Below, one piece after another: positions 41,759-49,700 of a DNA stretch of 64,000 bases. The notes beneath the pieces were generated by a model. The model was not told where the DNA came from. It searched no databases and saw only the letters and a program-made list of their open reading frames with translations. Made by a program: the position numbers and the translations under genes. Origin of the DNA: Sphingomonas sp. (GTDB taxonomy: Bacteria; Pseudomonadota; Alphaproteobacteria; Sphingomonadales; Sphingomonadaceae); assembly GCF_017304635.1 (NCBI RefSeq), contig NZ_JAFKMA010000005.1, forward strand, positions 1-64,000, in the 5' to 3' direction. Numbering within the stretch: position 1 is the first letter of the stretch; every line of letters begins with the position of its first letter.

Positions 41759-42283
41759 TCAGCGCCCGGCGAGCTTGTCCTTCAACGCGGCGAGTGCGCC
41801 GAACGGCCCCGCTTCCTCCTCGCTCAGCACGCCAGCATCGCGCAGTGCCGCCTCGGCGCCGGGACCGCGCGGGAAGGGATCGAGCGCGAGCGCCATCGTC
41901 TCGGAGGCGGTCTCGCCCAGGTCGATCGCGCCGCCGTCACAGGCGATCACGTCGAGATCGCCATCGGCGAGCTCGACCTCGTCCACCCCCGATTCGCTCG
42001 CCTCGACGAAGCGCAGGGCGACGGGCTCGTCGACCGTGGCGGCGATCGGATCGCCGGTGATGCTGCACGCCTGCGTGACGGCGGCCTGCACGCGACCCTC
42101 GGCGACGATCCCGGCGGCGTCGCGACGGAGCGTGAAGGTGCCGGTCAGGCGGTCGATCGCGACCAGGTCGAAGCGGCGGGCGAGGGCGGTGCGCTCCGCC
42201 GCATCGGCGTCGATCGTGACCGCGCGCGGTTCGGCGCCGATCGTGTCGACGCGCTCGATCCGCGAGAATTCGGGGGCGGTCAC
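41759..42283 (-). CDS. yceD: YceD family protein (DUF177)
   Basis: The 174-residue protein is beta-rich with the family pattern QACSITGDPIAATVDEPVAL (Cys position of the zinc-ribbon remnant) and an acidic C-terminal region with ETASETMALALDPFPRGPGA. YceD (23S rRNA accumulation protein) is co-encoded with L32/fatty-acid genes in many bacteria but here pairs with a cytochrome bc1 chaperone, as in other Sphingomonadales. The start is a GTG at 42283 that overlaps the upstream stop (GTGA). Confidence 0.88.
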   Translation of the reverse strand: MTAPEFSRIERVDTIGAEPRAVTIDADAAERTALARRFDLVAIDRLTGTFTLRRDAAGIVAEGRVQAAVTQACSITGDPIAATVDEPVALRFVEASESGVDEVELADGDLDVIACDGGAIDLGETASETMALALDPFPRGPGAEAALRDAGVLSEEEAGPFGALAALKDKLAGR

Positions 42284-42786
42284 AGCAGGTCGCCCGCCAG
42301 CAGCGCCGACGTCGGCATCGTCGCCAGCGCATCGCGCAGCGCCGTCAGCGAATCGGCGACGTGCCGTACCGCCCCGGGCTCGGGCGATTCGCCGCGATAG
42401 AGGTTGCGGACCAGCGCCGGCGCCAGATCGCCCGCCGCCAGTCCGTCGCGATACGCGCCGAGCCGGCCGCCCAGCATCCCCATCATCCGCCCGACATGCT
42501 TGCCGACCAGCAGGTCGCCGATCCCGATCTCGCGCAATTGCGGGTCCATGTCGTCGACGAACGCTTCCGACAGCTGAGTCGAGGCGCGCACGCCGGCGGG
42601 ATCGTCCTCCAGCCGCAGCATGACGATCGCCAGCACCGCGGCGATCATGTCGAACCGGCCGTCGATCGTGTCGGGCACCGCGCCCGCGAGATACCAGTGC
42701 GGTTGCCGCGCCCTGGCGACGACCGCGCGGTACAGCGTCGCGGTCTCGTCGCGCGATTTCCTGAAACGATCGAAGATTCCCATCAT
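42280..42786 (-). CDS. Ubiquinol-cytochrome c chaperone family protein
   Basis: The 168-residue protein has the CBP3-like chaperone core: RARQPHWYLAGAVPDTIDGR, FDMIAAVLAIVMLRLEDD, LSEAFVDDMDPQLREIGIGD and KHVGRMMGMLGGRL. It assists cytochrome b / bc1 assembly. The two adjacent ATGs at 42786 and 42783 are both possible starts. A longer frame to 43515 crosses bamE and is not credible. It is divergent from bamE and coupled to yceD. Confidence 0.9.
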   Translation of the reverse strand: MMGIFDRFRKSRDETATLYRAVVARARQPHWYLAGAVPDTIDGRFDMIAAVLAIVMLRLEDDPAGVRASTQLSEAFVDDMDPQLREIGIGDLLVGKHVGRMMGMLGGRLGAYRDGLAAGDLAPALVRNLYRGESPEPGAVRHVADSLTALRDALATMPTSALLAGDLL

Positions 42787-42891
42787 CTCGCCATAAAGTG
42801 GGCGGCCTTGTGCCACGCCGGTGGTTTCCATATTGAGGCGATCGGCGCGCGATGCAACGCGTCGGGTGACGCGTGGGCGCAGGAGATACGA

Positions 42892-43374
42892 ATGATGAAG
42901 GCTGGCCGGATCGCGGGAAGGGTCGCCATGGCGGCGGCACTGACGCTGGTGGCGAGCGCCTGCGTGCCGCTCAGGTCCCACCAGGGCTATATCATCGATG
43001 CCGATCTGGTGAATTCGGTCCAGCCGGGCGTCGACAACCGCTCGTCGGTCCAGCAGACGCTGGGCACGCCGACCTTCGCCAGCCAGTTCAACAAGGGCGA
43101 ATGGTATTATCTGGCGCGCGACAGCCGCAACCTGGCCTATCGCAACCCCAAGCCCGCCAGCCAGATCACGCTGAAGATCGCCTTCGACGACAAGGACGTC
43201 GTGTCGAGCATCACGCGGACCACGGTCGATCAGGTCGCGCAGGTGACGCCGTACGGCAAGACGACCCCGACGCTCGGCCGCAAGCGCGGCTTCTTCGAGG
43301 ATATCTTCAGCAATATCGGCGCGGTCGGGGCGGGCACCGGGGCCGGCCAGGGCGGCGGCAGCGACCAGCCCTAG
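42892..43374 (+). CDS. bamE: Outer membrane protein assembly factor BamE
   Basis: The 160-residue lipoprotein has signal peptide MMKAGRIAGRVAMAAALTLV with the lipobox VASAC. The SmpA/OmlA domain follows: NSVQPGVDNRSSVQQTLGTP, WYYLARDSRNLAYRNPKPA and KIAFDDKDVVSSI. It is part of the BAM complex at the periplasmic face of the outer membrane. AGGAG lies 6 nt before ATG 42892. The C-terminus has a Gly-rich tail. The start of a long frame at 42361 is irrelevant. Confidence 0.93.
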   Translation: MMKAGRIAGRVAMAAALTLVASACVPLRSHQGYIIDADLVNSVQPGVDNRSSVQQTLGTPTFASQFNKGEWYYLARDSRNLAYRNPKPASQITLKIAFDDKDVVSSITRTTVDQVAQVTPYGKTTPTLGRKRGFFEDIFSNIGAVGAGTGAGQGGGSDQP

Positions 43375-43635
43375 GTAAGGCGAAGGCGCGGCGACGCCCG
43401 CGCCGCTCGCGTAGCGATCGCCTTGCCCGGACGGCGGACGGACGCAGTCCGATCCGGCCGACGACGGCGGCTTCGCCGCCGGCGCCGCTCCTGCTCCAAC
43501 GAGCACGCGACACATCGTTACAACCCTGTCGCCAGCCTGACTCGCCTATTCGCGGTCCGTTCAGTCCGCCCCGCCTAGATCGTCTCCCACGGCGACGCAT
43601 GGTGCGCGTCGTCACCAAGCCATGGAGAGTCGATC

Positions 43636-44076
43636 ATGCGTACATTGATCCTGACCGCCCTCGTCGCCGCGACCGTCCTGCCGGTCGCCGCCCAAGCCCA
43701 GTCGTACGGCGACATCCAGCGTGACCGTCGCGATATCCGGCAGGACCGCCGCGACCTGCGCGAGGACCAGCGCGACTATCGCCAGGACATGAACCGCCGC
43801 TGGGGCGACAATGACTGGCGCGGCTGGCGCGACCAGAATCGCGGGCTGTATGCGCGCGGCAACTGGCGGGCGCCGTTCCGTTACTATGCGTTCCGCCCCG
43901 GCGTGCGAATCGCCCCGGTCTATTACGGCGGCGCCTATGTCGTCGCCGATCCGTGGCGCTATCGCCTGCCGCCCGCCGGCTACGGCCAGCGCTGGGTGCG
44001 CCACTATGACGATCTGTTGCTGGTCGACATGCGGCGCGGCATCGTCGTCCGCGTCATCAACCACTTCTACTGGTAA
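43636..44076 (+). CDS. RcnB-family periplasmic protein
   Basis: The 146-residue protein has signal peptide MRTLILTALVAATVLPVAAQ with cleavage after AQA. An Arg/Asp-rich heptad-like region (DIQRDRRDIRQDRRDLREDQ) follows, then the RcnB C-terminal motif YGQRWVRHYDDLLLVDMRRG and VINHFYW. RcnB in E. coli is a periplasmic nickel/cobalt homeostasis protein; this paralogue class is abundant in Sphingomonas and its role here is not established. It is monocistronic with a strong hairpin 16 bp downstream. Confidence 0.87.
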   Translation: MRTLILTALVAATVLPVAAQAQSYGDIQRDRRDIRQDRRDLREDQRDYRQDMNRRWGDNDWRGWRDQNRGLYARGNWRAPFRYYAFRPGVRIAPVYYGGAYVVADPWRYRLPPAGYGQRWVRHYDDLLLVDMRRGIVVRVINHFYW

Positions 44077-44091
44077 TCACCGGTAGAGGCC

Positions 44092-44126
44092 GACGCCCGG
44101 GCGTATTCAATGCCCGCCCGGGCGTC
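44092..44126 (+). terminator. Hairpin after the RcnB-like gene
   Basis: The perfect 12-bp stem GACGCCCGGGCG/CGCCCGGGCGTC (44092-44103 with 44115-44126) has an 11-nt loop. It starts 16 bp after the stop codon and lacks a U-tract. Confidence 0.55.
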
Positions 44127-44226
44127 GCTGGCCGGCCAAAGTTGACGAACTTGACGGGGGTACGGCCCCCGTTCGGGCGTCGCGGATCGGCCAAAGTTGA
44201 CGAACTTGACGAGGGTACGAGCCCCG
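44120..44226. repeat. Two-copy 55-bp tandem repeat
   Basis: Two units of about 55 bp share a 20-base core, GGCCAAAGTTGACGAACTTG, plus flanks (identical over 44133-44156 and 44188-44211), followed by GGGTACG and a C-run. TTGACG is itself repeated within each unit. The stretch is non-coding, between the RcnB-like gene and pbpC. The function is unknown. Confidence 0.75.
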
Positions 44227-44362
44227 GGCGGTGGCCGCCGCGCCGCGCATGACGGGGCGCCGACCGTGCCGCGTGCATACGCGGCATCACGATGTTCCTT
44301 CCGGCGCTGTCAAAGATCGCCGGCCAGCATGACGGCCGCGATCCAACATTGGAAGCGCGGCG

Positions 44363-46579
44363 TCAGCGCATCGTGAAGACGACCTGATCGACCACCTTGC
44401 CGCCCAAATCGAGCAGCGCCAGCCGGTGCCGGCCGCGCCCCGGCAGGATCAGCGGGGCCGCCGCCGCATCGCCCAGGTCGCGATCGTCGAGCTTCAGGTG
44501 GTGCGCCGCCGCGTCCCCGGTCACCGCCACCGCCAGCCGCTGGCGATCGATCGGAATGTCGGGATCGAGCGCGTAGATGCTGCCCGACACCGGATTGGCG
44601 ATCTTCGGCCGGCGCGATTCGCCGGGGGCGGCGGCGATCACGCTCATCCCCGTGCCGGCGAGGAAATAGTCGCGGCGCGGCTGCTCGATGTTGTCGGCGA
44701 AGCGGATGCTGCGCGCCTCGATCCCGCCGGGCATCGGCGGCTGGCGGCTGGGTCGCCCGGCGTGGAGCGCGAGCATCACGTCGCGCCACACCGGCGCCGC
44801 GCCGCTGGTCCCCGACACCGCGCGCATCGCGTCGCCCTCGACATTGCCGACCCACACCGCGACGGTGAACCTGTCTGAGAAACCGACGCACCAATTGTCG
44901 CGCATCGCCTTCGACGTACCCGTCTTGGCCGCCGCCCAGAACGGCAGGCGCAGCGACGAATCGAGTCCGAACGTGACGGCGCGGGCGTTGGGGTCGCTCA
45001 GCATGTCGCCGACGATCCACGCGGCCTGCGGCGTGGTGATCGCGCGGCCGGCCGCACGCGGATCGCTCGCGGTCAGCCGCCACGGCGCCCAGCGCCCGGC
45101 ATTGGCGAGACTGCGATAGGCATTGGCCTGTTCGAGCAGCGACACCTCGGCCGACCCCAGCGCCAGGCTGAACCCGTAATAGTCGCCGTCCTCGACCAGC
45201 CCCTTGTAGCCCGTGTCCCACAACCGATCGCGAAACGCGTCGACCCCGACCAGCAACAGCGTGCGTACCGCCGGCACGTTGAGCGACCCCGCCAGCGCCG
45301 ACCGCACCGACACCGGCCCCTTGAACCCCTTGTCGTAATTCTGCGGCACGTAGAGCCCCGACGCGGTGTCGAGCTGCACCGGCGAATCGTCGAGGATCGA
45401 GGCCGCGGTCAGGTAACCGCGCTCGATCGCCTGCGCGTAGAGGAACGGTTTGAGCGTCGATCCCGCCTGGCGATAGGCGGATGCGCCGTCGACCGCCGGC
45501 GCGGTCGAATTGCCGCCGATCCCGCCGACATAGGCCAGCACGTCACCGGTCGCATTGTCGAGCACCACCACCGCGCCATCGCGCGCGCGGCTGCCGCCCA
45601 GCTCCAGCAATTGCCGTTTGAGCGCGACGATCGCGATGCGCTGGATCGCGGCGTCGAGCGTCGTGGTGACGCGCAGGCCGGGCTTGGTGAGCAGGCGCGC
45701 GGCGAGATGCGGGGCGAGGCCGGGGTCGAGTTGCAGGCTACGCGCGGGGCCGGTCATCGCATACGCCTCACCCTCGAACCGGCTGCAATCGCTATCGTGC
45801 GACACCGCGCAGGCGCGGCGCGCGATGGCGGCGGGGGCGGCCTGTGGTTCGGGCAATAGCGCGGTCAGCATCACGGCGTCGTCGCGGCTCAGCGCATCGG
45901 GAGTCTTGCCGAACAGCCCGAGCGCGGCGGCACCGATCCCCTGCGCCTCGCCGCGATAGCCGGCGAGGTTGAGGTACGCCTCCAGGATCTGGTCCTTGCG
46001 CCACGCGCCGTCGATCGCCCAGGCGGCGCGCATCTGACGCAATTTGTCGAGCCAGCCGCGCGCGCCGGGCCGCGCGAGGTCGGGCGCCAGGAACCCGGCG
46101 ACCTGCATCGACAGCGTGGAAGCGCCGCGCGACGGCTTGCCCTCGACGCGGTCGCGCAGAGCCGCGAAGCTCGCCAGCCAGTCGACGCCGCCATGGCTGT
46201 AGAAGCGGTGGTCCTCCGCGGCGACGATCGTCGCGGGCACGGCGGGCGCAACATGATCGAGCGGCGTCCAGGCCAAGCGGCGGCGCTCGAAATCGACCCG
46301 CGACGAATCGATCAGTACGCCGTGGCGGTCGTACAACCACGCCTCGGACGGGCGATAGGCGGCGCGGACGCTGGCATAATCGGGGATCGGCGGCGGGTAG
46401 GTCAGGTAGTCGAGTACGCCGAACGCCGCGACGACCGTGCCGATCGCGACCCACGTCCAATGCCGGCGATTGCGCGGGCGATGCGCGACGAGCCAGTACC
46501 AGGTGGTCGCGAGCACGTCGTTGACGCGCGCCTCGATCGCGCGGACGCGGCGCCAGAGGTTCATTGCCCGCGCCTTCAC
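44363..46579 (-). CDS. pbpC: Penicillin-binding protein 1C
   Basis: This is a 738-residue bifunctional cell-wall enzyme with an N-terminal membrane anchor (about 40-62). The GT51 transglycosylase has EDHRFYSHGGVDW, STLSMQVAGFL and ILEAYLNLAGYRGEAQGIG. The transpeptidase has the SxxK box in GSTLKPFLYAQ, SxN-type ALGSAEVSL and KTG in AKTGTSKAMRDNW. A C-terminal beta domain (BiPBP_C) follows. PbpC is normally encoded beside an alpha-2-macroglobulin, as here. The start is GTG 46579 or ATG 46564. Confidence 0.95.
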   Translation of the reverse strand: MKARAMNLWRRVRAIEARVNDVLATTWYWLVAHRPRNRRHWTWVAIGTVVAAFGVLDYLTYPPPIPDYASVRAAYRPSEAWLYDRHGVLIDSSRVDFERRRLAWTPLDHVAPAVPATIVAAEDHRFYSHGGVDWLASFAALRDRVEGKPSRGASTLSMQVAGFLAPDLARPGARGWLDKLRQMRAAWAIDGAWRKDQILEAYLNLAGYRGEAQGIGAAALGLFGKTPDALSRDDAVMLTALLPEPQAAPAAIARRACAVSHDSDCSRFEGEAYAMTGPARSLQLDPGLAPHLAARLLTKPGLRVTTTLDAAIQRIAIVALKRQLLELGGSRARDGAVVVLDNATGDVLAYVGGIGGNSTAPAVDGASAYRQAGSTLKPFLYAQAIERGYLTAASILDDSPVQLDTASGLYVPQNYDKGFKGPVSVRSALAGSLNVPAVRTLLLVGVDAFRDRLWDTGYKGLVEDGDYYGFSLALGSAEVSLLEQANAYRSLANAGRWAPWRLTASDPRAAGRAITTPQAAWIVGDMLSDPNARAVTFGLDSSLRLPFWAAAKTGTSKAMRDNWCVGFSDRFTVAVWVGNVEGDAMRAVSGTSGAAPVWRDVMLALHAGRPSRQPPMPGGIEARSIRFADNIEQPRRDYFLAGTGMSVIAAAPGESRRPKIANPVSGSIYALDPDIPIDRQRLAVAVTGDAAAHHLKLDDRDLGDAAAAPLILPGRGRHRLALLDLGGKVVDQVVFTMR

Positions 46580-46588
46580 CTTACCACT

Positions 46589-46692
46589 CCACCCCGGCGA
46601 AGGCCGGGGCCCAGTATCGACGAAAGAGCGGCGGCGCGACGCGCCCGGTTATGAAGGACATCGCAACTGGGCCCCGGCCTTCGCCGGGGTGG
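46589..46692. repeat. REP-type inverted repeat pair between pbpC and the macroglobulin gene
   Basis: The 27-bp arms 46589-46615 and 46666-46692 are exact inverse complements (core CCCCGGCGAAGGCCGGGG), separated by 50 bp. This sequence is a common intergenic REP element in sphingomonads. It may stabilise the transcript end or act as a Rho-type terminator between the two genes. Confidence 0.8.
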
Positions 46693-46719
46693 CGCTCATC
46701 TCAAGGATGTCTTTCGGCC

Positions 46720-49700
46720 TCACTGTGCCGCGATCACGAATGGCGCGTTCGGCACCTGCGCGCGGATCGCGGGGGAGTACATCGCCTCGACCCGGCTCGC
46801 CGGTATATTGAACGTGCCCGGTCCGTTCAGCCGCATCGTGTAGGCGACCGTGAACTGCCCGCGCGGGACCCAGCCGAAATAGCCCTTCCACGCATCGCGC
46901 TGGCGCTCGACATAGCTCGGCTGGACGCCCTGGCCACCATCGGCCTGGAGCATCTGCGACTGGTTGGCGAGGTCACCGATGATCGTCGCGCCCGCCGGGA
47001 TCGGGTCGTTGACCACCACCCAGTTGCGTTCGGCCGAGGCATCGACGGTGATCGTCACCTTGACGACATCGCCGCGCGTCCAGCGGCCGGCGTTACGCTG
47101 GCTGACCGCCTCGACCTTGCGCGTCATCCGGTAGCCGGCGTTGAGCGGCTGGGTCAGCGGCACCGCCGCCGACAGCGACACCGTCGCCCACGGCCCCGCC
47201 CCGCTCGGCTGGCGCAGCCACAGCGGCATCGCCTGCGCCGGCAGCGGGAAGCTGACCAGCCGCTGGTCGGCGGCGAGCGGCCACATCCGCGTGACCGACT
47301 GCTGGCCGAGCGACAGCGTGGTCGGCCCGGTGATCGCGCTGGCCGGGTAGAGCCCGCCGAACTTGCGCGCGGCGACCGCGCCCCAGGCATTGGCGGTGGT
47401 CGTGTCCCAATGCCCACGGCGCTGGCGCAGCGCGACGCCGACCATCATCTTCGCCGCCTCGTCGTTCCAGCCCGGCCGGCCGAGCGTCGCGACGACCGCC
47501 TTGATCGCCGCCTCGTCCTCCGACGACATCAGCCACCACGCGGCCTTGTCGCCGTCGCTTAGCTGGAGCTCGGTCCCTTCATAGACCAGCCGCTTGCGCA
47601 GTTCCGCCTCGACCTTGCCCTTCAGCGCGGGGGCGTTGGCGAGGCCCGGCACCTTGTCGAGCGCGACGAGATAGTCGGCGAGACTCGCGGTCGGCATCTC
47701 GAACGGGTTGATGCCGAGCTGGCCGAGCATCGCCGGGGTCGCGGCGCCGGCGCGGGCCAGGGCATTGAACGCGGCGAGTCGACGGAGCCGCGGATCGCCG
47801 TAATCCTCGTGCCGCAGCCGGCCGTCGAGCACCGCCTTCATCGCCTCGACCATGCGCGTCTTGTTCGCCTCCGGAATGGCGAGTCCGGCATCTGAAGTCA
47901 GCGACAGGACGTAGGCGGTCAGCGCCTCCGACCCATCGAGCGAGGCCATCGGCCAGTAGCGGAGCAGCCCGTCGCTCGCCTGATAGGTCGGGATCTCGCT
48001 CGCCAATTGCGTCCAGCCGGCGGCATCGCCGATCGCGACGATCCGGCTCAACCGCTGCTCGAAACAGTCGTACGGATAGGCGAGCATATATTGCCGCACG
48101 CCCTCGAGCGGGGGCGCCAGCGTGTCGGACAGCCGCACGTCGATCACCCCGCGCCCGGGCAGCGCGCCCGCCGGCGGCGCGATCGGGATCGAGGTGTTGG
48201 GACCGAGCCGCGTCAGCGTCGCCGCCCACATTTCGGTCGGGACCGCCTCGACGATATCCTGCGTCGTGGTCAGCCGGTCGACCGCCTTGCCGTCGGCCGA
48301 GCGCGCGCTGACCGTCCATTTGAGTTGCCCCGCATTGGCCGGCGCGGTCAGGTTCCACGCGACCGGTGCGGCGCCCCCGGCCGGGATCGTCACCGTCAGC
48401 GGCTTGCCGGTGGCGATCGCCGGCGACAGTTCGACGGTCGCGGTCACCGTCATCGGCTTGTCGGAGCCGTTGCGGAGCGTGAAGCCCGCCGCATAGTTAT
48501 CGCCGGTGCGCACCAGCCCGGGCAGCCCGGCATAGACCGTCAGGTCCTGCGCGGTGCGGATATCGGTGCTGCCCGTCCCGAACAATTGCGCGCCGTCGGT
48601 CGCGATCGCCACCAGCTTGAAGGTGGTCAGCGCGTCGTTGAGCGGGACGGCCACGCGGGCATGGCCGTTCGCGTCGAGCGGCACCTCGCCCTGCCACAGC
48701 AGCACCGGCTGGAAATTCTCGCGGTTGAGCCCCGACAGGTCGCCGCCGCCGCCACCGCCGGCCTCGACCGCTTTCTTGCCGTAATGGCGCTTGCCGACGA
48801 CCTGCGTCTGCGCGGTCGCGGTCAGCACCGACAGCGGGCGATCGCCCATCATCGCGGTCAGCACGTCCCAGCTATCGTTGGGCGCGAGCTGGAGCAGCGC
48901 CTGGTCGACCGCGACGAACGCGACGTTGGCGGTGCGCGCCGGCTTGCCGTCCGGACCCTTCACCGCGACGTCGACCTGCGCCGTTTCGCGCGCGGCATAG
49001 CGCTGGCGGTCGGCCTTCACGCTGACGCCCAGCGTGTGCGTTTCCCACCCGACCTTCACCTTAGCGATGCCGAGGCGGTAGCTCGGCTTGGCGAGGTCGA
49101 CCAAAGCGGTCGGTTCCTGTTCCTCGGGCGCCGGCGCGACGATCCCCAGCGTCTGGCCGAGCCCGCGCAGCCAGCCGCCGTTGCTCGTTGCCACGCGCCC
49201 GCGCACCGCCATCACCGACACGTAGCAATCGGGCGCATAGCCGCCGGGCATCGCGACCTCGACCACCGGATTGTCACCGGTCAGGTGCGCGACGAAGCTC
49301 GACAGCACGCCCTCGCGCTCGACCGTGACCAACGCGGTCGCCTCGCGGAACGGCATGCGCACCTGGAACTTGGCGATGTCGCCCGCCTTGTAGCTCTGCT
49401 GCTCGGGCACGACGTCCATGCGGTCGCCATTGTCGCCGCCGAACCACCATTCCTTGTCGCCCGCCAGCCAGACCGAGCGCACCGCGCGCGCGACGTTGCC
49501 GTTCGCGTCCTTGGTCGTCGCGACGATATAGACCTCGCCCGACACGCCGGGGTCGATCTTGCACTGCGCGGTGCCGAGCGTGTCGGTGGTCGCCGAACAG
49601 CTTCCCGAAATCCGCTTGGTCGTCATCTGGTTGTCATAGGCGTAGAAGCCGCCGATCAGCCGCCGCCGCGCGGTCAGGATCTGGCGGCTGTAGAGCGCGA

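Noticed and set aside
44092-44226. A CRISPR array
   Set aside because: Only two repeat units with 31-bp diverged spacing and no cas genes; it is a simple tandem duplication.
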